In this document: positions 15,056 to 20,856 of the stretch, one piece after another | How positions within the stretch are numbered: position 1 is the stretch's first letter | Layout: every line of letters starts with the position of its first letter | NCBI GenBank assembly: GCA_964435565.1 | Contig: CAYSZR010000030.1 | Coordinates: 1 to 22,578 of the forward strand | Reading direction: 5' to 3' | DNA length: 22,578 bases | Source of the DNA: QAMH01 sp964435565 | GTDB taxonomy: Bacteria > Actinomycetota > Coriobacteriia > Coriobacteriales > QAMH01 | The notes under the pieces: model-generated | The model's database searches: none | Told to the model about the DNA's origin: nothing | The model's input: the letters and a program-made list of their open reading frames with translations, nothing else | Program-made: the position numbers and the translations under genes

Positions 15056-16093
15056 ATGAAACTTAAGTTCAATCGTAGATTTGCTGCGAGCGTCGTGCTT
15101 TCTCTGGGACTTGTCGCTGCATTAAGTCCCGCAACTGCTTTCGGCGTTACTTCTTCAGAAAAGCAAGCGGAGGCGCAAAGCGTCGCAGCGCAGCTCAATG
15201 AGCTCAATACCGAGCTCAGCGTAGCCGTTGATGATTTCAATATCGCCAACCGCAATTATGAAGCAGCAACAGCCGATGTGGCAAGCTGCCAGACGCGAAT
15301 CGAAGAAGCCCAGGCAAAGATCAACTCGTTGCAGGGGCGTATTGGAAACCGTGCGACATCTATGTACCGGTCGGGATCTATGTCGTATCTCGACGTTCTT
15401 ATGGGCGTTGGATCGTTCGACGATTTCACAACGGTCTGGGACACGTTGAACAATCTCAACGAAGACGATGCAGAACTTGTCGTAAGCAGTAAACAGGCAA
15501 AGGCAGAGCTCGACGCGGCTAAATCAGAACTCGAGACCAAGCAGGCCGAAGCTCAGGCACAACTTGACTCGGCTGCATCCTATAAGAGCGAAATCGAATC
15601 GAAGACCTCGCAATATGAATCCATTTATAACGGATTAAGCGAGGAATATCAGAATCTAGTCGCTCAGGAGCAGGCGGCAGAGCAAGAAGCCGCTGCGGCA
15701 GCGAGCGCGGCGTATTACCCCTCTGCTGCTGCAGCAGCTGCAGATACGGGCGGCGCAAGTAGCGGCGGCGGAAGCCAAGTTGGCGGATCCGATGCCGTGA
15801 GCCGTGCTTATTCCTGCATAGGGTTGCCGTATGTCTATGGCGCTGCCGGTCCTGATTCATTTGACTGCTCTGGTTTGGTCAGCTATGCACTGACCGGCAG
15901 TTTTGGCCACGCTTATGTAGCATCTGATTTCTGGGAAATGCCAGAGGTCAGCGATCCTCAACCAGGTGATGTCGTTGCTTGTCATTCTGGCCACTGTGGC
16001 TTGTATATTGGTGGCGGTCAGATGATCGAGGCCCCGCACAGCGGCGCGACTGTCTGCATATCAAGCGTGCGCGGGAAGATCGTTCGCCCGTAA
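15056..16093 (+). CDS. CwlO/PcsB-like NlpC/P60 peptidoglycan hydrolase, paralogue 1
   Basis: A 345-residue exported endopeptidase predicted to cut the stem peptide of peptidoglycan. A signal peptide covers residues 1-30 (FNRRFAASVVLSLGLVAALSPATAFG). A long coiled coil (about 35-215) includes RATSMYRSGSMSYLDVLMGV at 99-118, the conserved segment of the PcsB/CwlO coiled-coil domain that FtsX engages in other bacteria. An Ala/Gly/Ser linker (212-245) leads to the NlpC/P60 domain with C271 (SFDCSGLV), H313 (SGHCGLYIG) and third residue H328 (EAPHSG), so the catalytic triad is complete. AGGA at 15043-15046 is the ribosome binding site. Activation by FtsEX encoded upstream is likely by analogy. A strong terminator follows, so it is its own transcription unit. 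It ends with TAA. Confidence 0.93.
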   Translation: MKLKFNRRFAASVVLSLGLVAALSPATAFGVTSSEKQAEAQSVAAQLNELNTELSVAVDDFNIANRNYEAATADVASCQTRIEEAQAKINSLQGRIGNRATSMYRSGSMSYLDVLMGVGSFDDFTTVWDTLNNLNEDDAELVVSSKQAKAELDAAKSELETKQAEAQAQLDSAASYKSEIESKTSQYESIYNGLSEEYQNLVAQEQAAEQEAAAAASAAYYPSAAAAAADTGGASSGGGSQVGGSDAVSRAYSCIGLPYVYGAAGPDSFDCSGLVSYALTGSFGHAYVASDFWEMPEVSDPQPGDVVACHSGHCGLYIGGGQMIEAPHSGATVCISSVRGKIVRP

Positions 16094-16117
16094 ATTCATC
16101 GAACTTGAGTGTTTGAG

Positions 16118-16150
16118 AGCCGTCCTTGCATAAAGCAGGGACGGCTTTTT
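16118..16150 (+). terminator. intrinsic terminator after hydrolase paralogue 1
   Basis: AGCCGTCCTTGC (16118-16129) pairs with GCAGGGACGGCT (16135-16146) around the loop ATAAA, with a single T-G pair, and runs into TTTTT ending at 16150. This is a classical rho-independent terminator. Confidence 0.93.
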
Positions 16151-16195
16151 GTACTGGGGAATGACCGGTGCATGACAGAGTGATGCCAATGCCTT

Positions 16196-16224
16196 TGGAC
16201 ATTGCTCTGTCCAGGTGATATTAT
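16196..16224 (+). promoter_or_regulatory. promoter with overlapping inverted repeat before hydrolase paralogue 2
   Basis: TGGACA (16196-16201), a 17-base spacer and TATTAT (16219-16224) each match five of six consensus bases, making this the best promoter in the window. The -35 hexamer is itself one arm of an inverted repeat, TGGACA-TTGCTC-TGTCCA (16196-16213), so a repressor or regulator bound there would block RNA polymerase. Transcription would start near 16231, leaving a leader of about 50 bases. Confidence 0.6.
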
Positions 16225-16281
16225 ATAGTGTACTGATAACCCAAAACGAAGCACTAACTACAGCAAATTGGGGAAACGGTT

Positions 16282-17421
16282 ATGCTCACCAAAATGAATC
16301 GTAGAACTTTTATTGGAACCAGTCTCACGTTTGGCGCCCTTTGTTCGCTTAGCCCTTCGCGTGCATTCGGCCTTACTGCTGCAGAGATGCAGTCAGAAGT
16401 CCAGCGCGTCAAGGCTCAGCTTGATGCAATGGCAGATGACGTATATGCCGCCGGGGACAAATATCACCAAGCTATGGATGCATACGACACTGCCACTGCA
16501 AAAGTGGAGGAGTGTCAGGCGACGATATCGGAAATGTCGGCAAAGATAACAAGCCTGCAAAATCGTTTGGAATCGCGAGCGACGTCCATGTATCGTTCGG
16601 GATCGATGTCATACCTTGACGTTCTCATGGGCGTTAAATCTTTTGACGATTTTGCAACGGTATGGGATACGCTTAACACGCTCAATGCGGATGATGCCGA
16701 TCTGGTTGCAGAAACCAAGATCGCCAAAAGCACGCTCGAATCAGCACAAGATGAGCTTATCGAACAGCAAGACGAAGCTGCCGTGCAGCTCTCATCTGCC
16801 GAATCGTATATGACACAGGTCCTTGCAAAGCAAGATGAATACGACTCTCTGTATAACAGCCTGAGCTCTGAATATCAAGACATGATAGCCGCCCGCGAGG
16901 CGGCAGAGGCAGAAGCGAGCGCCCGTGCCGCACAAGATTACTCCCCTTCTTCAATGCAGGAAAACACAGGGGGCTCGGGTGGAAACACGTCGACGTCCGA
17001 GATAACGACCGACGGGGATAATACGGCAGCGCCTTCAGATTCGGGTGGTAACGCAGGCGGAACTTCTCCAGGGTATGCTCCTGACCTGCCCACCAATGGC
17101 AGCGTTGTCGACTATGCTTACTCTCGTCTGGGGTGCGCATATGTTTGGGGCGCCTCAGGACCGGATGAATTCGATTGCTCAGGCTTGGTTGCGTGGTGTT
17201 ATGCAAAAATCGGGATTGACCTGCCGCATTACACGGAGTCAATGTACGAATGCGCGGCTGCGCGCTTCAGTCCAAGCGAAGCCGAGCCTGGCGATGTCTT
17301 GTACAAGCCGGGGCATGTCGGGATTTCCATAGGCGGCATCAGCGCGGTCGAAGCGATGGGAACGCGCTGGGGCGTTGTGGAGAGTTGTCGAGGCGGATGG
17401 ACCGCAGCACTACGCTTCTAG
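16282..17421 (+). CDS. CwlO/PcsB-like NlpC/P60 protein with Tat-like signal, paralogue 2
   Basis: A 379-residue paralogue of the preceding hydrolase. The N-terminus NRRTFIGTSLTFGALCSLSP fits a twin-arginine signal (RRxFI), unlike the Sec-type signal of paralogue 1; tatA lies about 1 kb downstream. The coiled coil (about 32-215) repeats the segment at 99-118 identically with paralogue 1, indicating recent duplication or strong constraint. A long Gly/Ser/Asn/Thr linker (220-270) precedes an NlpC/P60 domain with C299 (DEFDCSGLV) and H345 (KPGHVGISIG). The third catalytic position, His in paralogue 1, appears to be G360 (EAMGTRW), so activity may differ. GGGG at 16270-16273 gives a ribosome binding site for the ATG at 16282; ATG at 16294 is an alternative. 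It stops with TAG. Confidence 0.92.
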   Translation: MLTKMNRRTFIGTSLTFGALCSLSPSRAFGLTAAEMQSEVQRVKAQLDAMADDVYAAGDKYHQAMDAYDTATAKVEECQATISEMSAKITSLQNRLESRATSMYRSGSMSYLDVLMGVKSFDDFATVWDTLNTLNADDADLVAETKIAKSTLESAQDELIEQQDEAAVQLSSAESYMTQVLAKQDEYDSLYNSLSSEYQDMIAAREAAEAEASARAAQDYSPSSMQENTGGSGGNTSTSEITTDGDNTAAPSDSGGNAGGTSPGYAPDLPTNGSVVDYAYSRLGCAYVWGASGPDEFDCSGLVAWCYAKIGIDLPHYTESMYECAAARFSPSEAEPGDVLYKPGHVGISIGGISAVEAMGTRWGVVESCRGGWTAALRF

Positions 17422-17583
17422 CGGGATGTTTTGAGTTTTGAGGGAGATAGTGTGCGCAGAATGTAGCGCAAATGTGCACGTTTTATAAAGGCGGGAAATC
17501 TACGCTACCATGTGAACTCGCCTGCAACAAACGTAATGTCTATCGCACCCTCATGTACCCTTCCGCAGGCACTAGGAATCCAT
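17422..17583. other. intergenic region between hydrolase paralogues 2 and 3
   Basis: This gap of 162 bases has no supported gene; an open frame from 17512 reads into paralogue 3 but starts without a ribosome binding site. TATAAA at 17484-17489 is a possible -10 without a matching -35. The 24 bases at 17461-17484 resemble those at 14931-14954 upstream of paralogue 1. No terminator was seen for paralogue 2. Confidence 0.55.
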
Positions 17584-18105
17584 ATGATGCACTTTTCACC
17601 GAACTACAAGTCGGTTGTGGGCATAGCGCTCTCTATCGGGCTCGTTCTCACAATCTGTCCTACCGCATTTGCACTTTCGATGAAGGCGAACACCGCGTCA
17701 GCAGACGCAACCGCAAGTTCTGATGCCAGCAACGTCTCGGCTGAATTGGTCGAGATGTGCAACCAGGAAGTCGATGATATCGGCGTCGCGGTTNNNNNNN
17801 NNNACTCTGTTCTCAGGGCGGTCTCTTGTTTGGGAGTTCCCTACGGCAGTGCTGGCGCTGGCCCCGATTCGTTTGATTGCTCGGGCCTGGTCAGCTATGC
17901 GCTTACCGGCGAGTATTGTCATGCCTATACGTCGTATGACTTTTGGTCGATGCCCGAGGTTGATGATCCCCAACCGGGCGATGTCGTTGCTTGCAGCTCC
18001 GGGCATTGCGGATTATACGTTGGTAATGGTTTGATGATTCACGCTCCGCAAACGGGCGAATTTGTCCGAATTGAGTCAGTGCGTGGCAAAATTGTTCGGC
18101 CTTAG
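17584..18105 (+). CDS. NlpC/P60 hydrolase, paralogue 3, interrupted by assembly gap
   Basis: An exported NlpC/P60 endopeptidase, as assembled 173 residues including four undetermined ones. The N-terminus (MMHFSPNYKS, then VVGIALSIGLVLTICPTAFA) is a signal peptide. A short piece resembling the start of the paralogues' coiled coil (SAELVEMCNQEVDDIGVAV) runs into 10 Ns at 17794-17803. After the gap the hydrolase domain is intact, with SFDCSGLV (Cys), SGHCGLYVG (His) and HAPQTG, where Gln takes the third catalytic position. The C-terminus SVRGKIVRP is identical to paralogue 1. Relative to paralogue 1 about 190 residues of coiled coil and linker are missing; the gap length is probably arbitrary and the missing part lies in it, but a genuinely short protein is possible. 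AGGA at 17574-17577 supports the start at 17584. It stops with TAG. Confidence 0.8.
   Translation: MMHFSPNYKSVVGIALSIGLVLTICPTAFALSMKANTASADATASSDASNVSAELVEMCNQEVDDIGVAVXXXXSVLRAVSCLGVPYGSAGAGPDSFDCSGLVSYALTGEYCHAYTSYDFWSMPEVDDPQPGDVVACSSGHCGLYVGNGLMIHAPQTGEFVRIESVRGKIVRP
17794..17803. other. assembly gap (10 Ns)
   Basis: Ten undetermined bases lie inside hydrolase paralogue 3, exactly where the coiled coil shared with paralogues 1 and 2 should be. Near-repeats of this kind are a common cause of broken assembly, so the true gap is probably several hundred bases. Confidence 0.95.
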
Positions 18106-18148
18106 ATGTCGCACAGTCTGAAAAAAAGGTAGCAGAGGCTTCATAATC

Positions 18149-18157
18149 TGCTAGAAT
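18149..18157 (+). promoter_or_regulatory. extended -10 promoter for tRNA-Pro
   Basis: TGCTAGAAT is a TGn extension plus TAGAAT (five of six matches to TATAAT). It ends 15 bases before the tRNA 5' end, a normal distance for a tRNA promoter. A weak -35 (GTAGCA at 18129, 17-base spacer) may assist. Confidence 0.55.
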
Positions 18158-18172
18158 CAATCACCGCATATT

Positions 18173-18249
18173 CGGGATGTGGCTCAGCTTGGTAGAGCGC
18201 TCGCTTCGGGAGTGAGAGGTCGCTGGTTCGAATCCAGTCATCCCGACCA
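18173..18249 (+). tRNA. tRNA-Pro(CGG)
   Basis: A 77-base tRNA with acceptor stem CGGGATG/CATCCCG, D-arm GGCTCAGCTTGGTAGAGC, anticodon stem CTCGC/GTGAG (one G-U pair) and loop TTCGGGA giving anticodon CGG at 18207-18209. The T-arm CTGGTTCGAATCCAG, discriminator A and an encoded CCA (18247-18249) follow. It reads CCG codons. It has its own promoter candidate and terminator. Confidence 0.97.
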
Positions 18250-18260
18250 TCGAACCAACA

Positions 18261-18297
18261 AGGGGGTTTCAGTGTAGACTGACCCCCTCTTTATTTG
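18261..18297 (+). terminator. intrinsic terminator after tRNA-Pro
   Basis: AGGGGG pairs with CCCCCT, and inside it TCAGT pairs with ACTGA around the loop GTAG, leaving a two-T bulge on the 5' side. The T-rich tail CTTTATTT follows directly. It ends the tRNA transcript 11 bases after the CCA. Confidence 0.88.
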
Positions 18298-18329
18298 CAT
18301 TTAACGCAAGAAATGGTAGTCTTTCACAC

Positions 18330-18351
18330 GCTGTTCCAACAGTAGACGAAC
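18330..18351 (+). repeat. leader motif copy 1 (before tatA)
   Basis: GCTGTT-CCA-ACAGT-AG-ACGAAC. The same three blocks, in the same order, occur at 18700-18722 before greA. CTGTT and AACAG form a small dyad. The copy ends about ten bases before the TGGAG ribosome binding site of tatA. Confidence 0.6.
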
Positions 18352-18372
18352 ACATATCATTTGGAGGGTATG

Positions 18373-18654
18373 ATGAGAATCCCCTTTTTGGGTGGCATAG
18401 GTGTACCCGAGCTAATCATCATTCTTATCGTGGTTTTGCTTATCTTTGGTCCCAAAAACCTGCCAAAGCTTGGAAATGCCATCGGCCGTACCGTCAAGAG
18501 CATGCGAGACGGTATGGACAGCAAAAAGAAGAGCGACGACGATTCGAGTGAGCATGCAGAGGCTTCTGGTGAGGCCGAGGCGCAGGTTGCCGATGTCGAA
18601 GATGCCGGCACTGAAGATACGGATGAGAAAGATACCCAGAAAAAGCCCGAATAA
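18373..18654 (+). CDS. tatA: twin-arginine translocase subunit TatA
   Basis: A 93-residue membrane protein of the Tat export system, which moves folded proteins across the cytoplasmic membrane. A short hydrophobic N-terminal helix (about 9-26, VPELIIILIVVLLIFGP) is followed by the hallmark FGPKNLPKLG hinge and an amphipathic helix (about 30-48), then a highly charged, disordered tail rich in E, D and K. It could be TatA or the very similar TatE/TatB; length and the FGPKNLP motif favour TatA. GGAGG at 18363-18367 lies five bases before the ATG at 18373; ATG at 18370 is too close to it, and TTG at 18361 lies inside the ribosome binding site region. tatC is not in the window. The preceding tRNA terminator makes this a new transcription unit. 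Confidence 0.93.
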   Translation: MRIPFLGGIGVPELIIILIVVLLIFGPKNLPKLGNAIGRTVKSMRDGMDSKKKSDDDSSEHAEASGEAEAQVADVEDAGTEDTDEKDTQKKPE

Positions 18655-18699
18655 CGGGTTCGTGATCTGGGCTTGATGTTGGCGCGATATACCAAACGC

Positions 18700-18722
18700 G
18701 CTGTTTTATACAGTCTACGAAC
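18700..18722 (+). repeat. leader motif copy 2 (before greA)
   Basis: GCTGTT-TTAT-ACAGT-CT-ACGAAC, matching copy 1 at 18330-18351 in 17 positions across three blocks, and again just before a TGGAG ribosome binding site (18726-18730). TATACA at 18707-18712 inside it might serve as a -10 element. Confidence 0.6.
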
Positions 18723-18740
18723 GAATGGAGAATACACGTC

Positions 18741-19220
18741 ATGGCGACTGGCGCAAACGATGTGGTCTTGACCACCGACGGGAAGGCGAAGCTCGAGGAA
18801 GAGCTGCACTATCTCGAAACAGATAAGCGTGATGAAGTTGGCGAGCGAATTCGTATCGCGCGCGAATTTGGTGACATCTCCGAGAATTCCGAATACGATG
18901 ATGCCAAGAATGAGCAGGCGTTCATCGAGCAACGCATTGCGGAAATCAATGACATCCTTGCGAATGCCCAGGTTGTGAATGCACCTAAGCGTGGAAACAA
19001 AGTCGTTATCGGTTCGATTGTCACGTTGGTTGACGAAAGTGGCCGCGAACGAGTTTTCACTATCGCCGGCGGTGCGGAGGCAGATAGCTCCAAGGGCAAA
19101 ATCTCAAATGAGTCGCCTGTTGGCGCTGCCGTACTTGGTTGCAAGAAAGGGGATGCTGTCGAGTACGAAGGACCCACGGGCCGCAAGATGAAGTTCACGC
19201 TCACGAAAGTCGGACACTAA
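18741..19220 (+). CDS. greA: transcription elongation factor GreA
   Basis: A 159-residue factor that rescues backtracked RNA polymerase by stimulating cleavage of the nascent RNA. The N-terminal coiled coil (about 10-80) carries the catalytic tip GDISENSEYDDAKNEQ with the acidic pair D45 and E48 that is inserted into the polymerase channel. The C-terminal FKBP-like domain includes VTLVDESGRERVFTIAG and ends with SPVGAAVLGCKKGDAVEY, typical of GreA. Length matches the family. GGAG at 18727-18730 is ten bases before the ATG. lysS begins two bases after its TAA, so the two genes form an operon. A GC stem at about 18682-18701 (GCGCG/CGCGC) might weakly end the tatA transcript. Confidence 0.97.
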   Translation: MATGANDVVLTTDGKAKLEEELHYLETDKRDEVGERIRIAREFGDISENSEYDDAKNEQAFIEQRIAEINDILANAQVVNAPKRGNKVVIGSIVTLVDESGRERVFTIAGGAEADSSKGKISNESPVGAAVLGCKKGDAVEYEGPTGRKMKFTLTKVGH

Positions 19221-19222
19221 TC

Positions 19223-20716
19223 ATGAGCGAGGATGCACAAGAGATTATCGACGACCCCATCGAGGTACGCCGCAACAAGCGTCAATCACTTATTGATGCG
19301 GGCGTGCATCCGTACGGCCAGCGATTCGATTACACCGATCATACAGCCGATCTTGAGGAGCGCTACGCCGATCTTGAAGAAGGCGCGACGACAGAAGATG
19401 TCGTTAAAGTGGCGGGTCGCATCATGGCCCTTCGACGTCAGGGCAAGATCATCTTTTCGAATATCAAGGACGAGACCGGGCGTCTGCAGCTTTTTATCCG
19501 CATCAACAATGTGGGAGAAGATGCTTTCGAGCAAATCAAGGAGCTCGATGTCGGTGATTGGATTGGTGCCGAGGGCACAGTCATGCGTACGCGTCGTGGC
19601 CAGCTTTCGGTTGCTCCCACATCCGTGACATTGCTGTCCAAGTCATTGCGCCCGCTGCCCGAGAAATTCCATGGGCTTGCGGACAAAGAAACCCGTTATC
19701 GGCAACGTTATGTCGACTTGACGGTCAATGATGACGTTAAGCAGACGTTTATCGCACGGAGCCGCATTACAAGTGCCGTGCGCCGTTTTTGCGAAGAACT
19801 GGGCTACACCGAAGTGGAAACCCCTATGCTTCATCCCCTGGCTGGCGGTGCGACTGCCAAGCCGTTCACGTCGCATTTCAATGCGCTTGATATGGAAGTA
19901 TATTTGCGCATTGCACCTGAGTTGTACTTGAAGCGTCTAGTTGTTGGCGGGTTCGAGCGGGTGTTCGAAATAAATCGCTGCTTCAGGAACGAGGGCATGG
20001 ACCTGACGCATAATCCTGAGTTTACGACTCTTGAAGCGTACTGTGCATTTTCTGATCTCGATGGGATGATGGATTTTTGCGAAGGCGTGTTCCGTGCGGG
20101 ATGCATTGCAGCAAACGATGCATTGACCTGCACGTATCAAGGCCATGAAATTGATTTCTCGAAGCCGTTCAGGCGTGCGACGATGATCGAGCTCGTGAGC
20201 GAAGCGGCCGGTGAGGACGTTTCGTTTGATCGCACTATCGATGATTTGCGTGCACTTGCGAAGAAATACGATATAGAGATTCAAAAATCATACGGCAAGG
20301 GCAGGATTATTTCGGAGCTATTCGAGGAACTGGTGGAAGACACCATCGTTGCTCCGACTTTCGTGACCGATCATCCGCTTGAGATCAGTCCGCTTGCGAA
20401 GAAGAAAGAGGACAATCCGGAGCTTACCTGGAGATTCGAGTTGTTCATCTGTGGGCATGAGTACGCGAATGCATTTTCAGAGCTCAATGATCCCGTTGAT
20501 CAAGAAGAGCGCTTCGCTGCTCAGATGGAGGCGAAAGCAGCCGGTGACGAAGAAGCCATGGATTATGATAGAGATTATATCCGGGCTCTTGAATACGGCA
20601 TGCCGCCTGCAGGCGGCATCGGCATCGGTATGGACCGTATGGTCATGCTGCTGACCGACAATCCATCTATTCGCGATGTCCTTCTCTTCCCCTTTATGCG
20701 CCCAGAAGCGCAGTAA
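19223..20716 (+). CDS. lysS: lysyl-tRNA synthetase (class II)
   Basis: A 497-residue class II enzyme that charges tRNA-Lys. The N-terminal OB-fold anticodon-binding domain (about 62-140) shows VKVAGRIMALRRQGKIIFSNI and DETGRLQLFIR. The catalytic domain begins with RYRQRYVDLTVN (158-169); motif 2 is FEINRCFRNEGMDLTHNPEF (248-267) with the essential Arg of FRNE, and motif 3 is GGIGIGMDRMVMLL near residues 464-477, ending at FPFMRP. Length and motifs are standard. The chosen ATG lies two bases after greA; no strong ribosome binding site is seen, so it probably depends on translational coupling. An in-frame extension back to 19139 lies wholly within greA and is rejected. It stops with TAA, followed by a strong hairpin. 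Confidence 0.97.
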   Translation: MSEDAQEIIDDPIEVRRNKRQSLIDAGVHPYGQRFDYTDHTADLEERYADLEEGATTEDVVKVAGRIMALRRQGKIIFSNIKDETGRLQLFIRINNVGEDAFEQIKELDVGDWIGAEGTVMRTRRGQLSVAPTSVTLLSKSLRPLPEKFHGLADKETRYRQRYVDLTVNDDVKQTFIARSRITSAVRRFCEELGYTEVETPMLHPLAGGATAKPFTSHFNALDMEVYLRIAPELYLKRLVVGGFERVFEINRCFRNEGMDLTHNPEFTTLEAYCAFSDLDGMMDFCEGVFRAGCIAANDALTCTYQGHEIDFSKPFRRATMIELVSEAAGEDVSFDRTIDDLRALAKKYDIEIQKSYGKGRIISELFEELVEDTIVAPTFVTDHPLEISPLAKKKEDNPELTWRFELFICGHEYANAFSELNDPVDQEERFAAQMEAKAAGDEEAMDYDRDYIRALEYGMPPAGGIGIGMDRMVMLLTDNPSIRDVLLFPFMRPEAQ

Positions 20717-20736
20717 TTATTCATCGTAAATTGAAT

Positions 20737-20773
20737 ACGGCTCCGTTGCGTCACATGCACGCAACGGAGCCGT
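20737..20773 (+). terminator. 15-bp perfect hairpin after lysS, no U-tract
   Basis: ACGGCTCCGTTGCGT (20737-20751) pairs perfectly with ACGCAACGGAGCCGT (20759-20773) around a seven-base loop. It sits 20 bases after the lysS stop, where a terminator is expected, but the following bases (CATCATCTCG) contain no T-run; TTTTT appears only 18 bases later. It could be a U-tract-less terminator or an mRNA-stabilising stem. Confidence 0.65.
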
Positions 20774-20798
20774 CATCATCTCGTCATCGCGTTTTTCC

Positions 20799-20817
20799 CT
20801 CAGTTGCCTATACTGAG
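20799..20817 (+). promoter_or_regulatory. candidate clpC promoter -10 with overlapping inverted repeat
   Basis: CTCAGT-TGCCTAT-ACTGAG is a perfect inverted repeat with six-base arms and a seven-base spacer. It contains TATACT (20809-20814), a five-of-six match to a -10 element, about 42 bases before the clpC start. A protein bound here would block transcription, as expected for a stress-controlled chaperone gene. The arms do not match the CtsR heptad, CIRCE, or the HspR repeat (CTTGAGT-N7-ACTCAAG), although the seven-base spacing is the same as the latter. No clear -35 is visible. Confidence 0.45.
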
Positions 20818-20856
20818 ATTGTCTATCCCTCTTGTTTATGAGGAGGCGCGTCATTA

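Noticed and set aside
16151..16281. Cyclic di-AMP (ydaO-type) riboswitch before an NlpC/P60 gene, as found in many actinobacteria
   Set aside because: The predicted leader is only about 50 bases and I see none of the conserved ydaO blocks; the GGGGAAACGG before the ATG is the ribosome binding site. The other two hydrolase leaders also lack it.
17512..17583. Earlier ATG for hydrolase paralogue 3
   Set aside because: No ribosome binding site, and it would place about 24 non-signal residues before a clear signal peptide; AGGA supports 17584.
18330..18351. LexA/SOS box
   Set aside because: CTGT and ACAG half-sites are separated by four or five bases, not the eight of the E. coli box, and the Bacillus/actinobacterial GAAC-N4-GTTC pattern is absent.
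19139..19222. Upstream start for lysS within greA
   Set aside because: The extension is the out-of-frame reading of the greA end; LysS homology begins after the ATG at 19223.
20774..20856. CtsR, CIRCE or HspR operator before clpC
   Set aside because: No AGGTCAAA/GGTCAAA direct repeat, no CIRCE arms, and the only inverted repeat differs in arm sequence from the HspR box.
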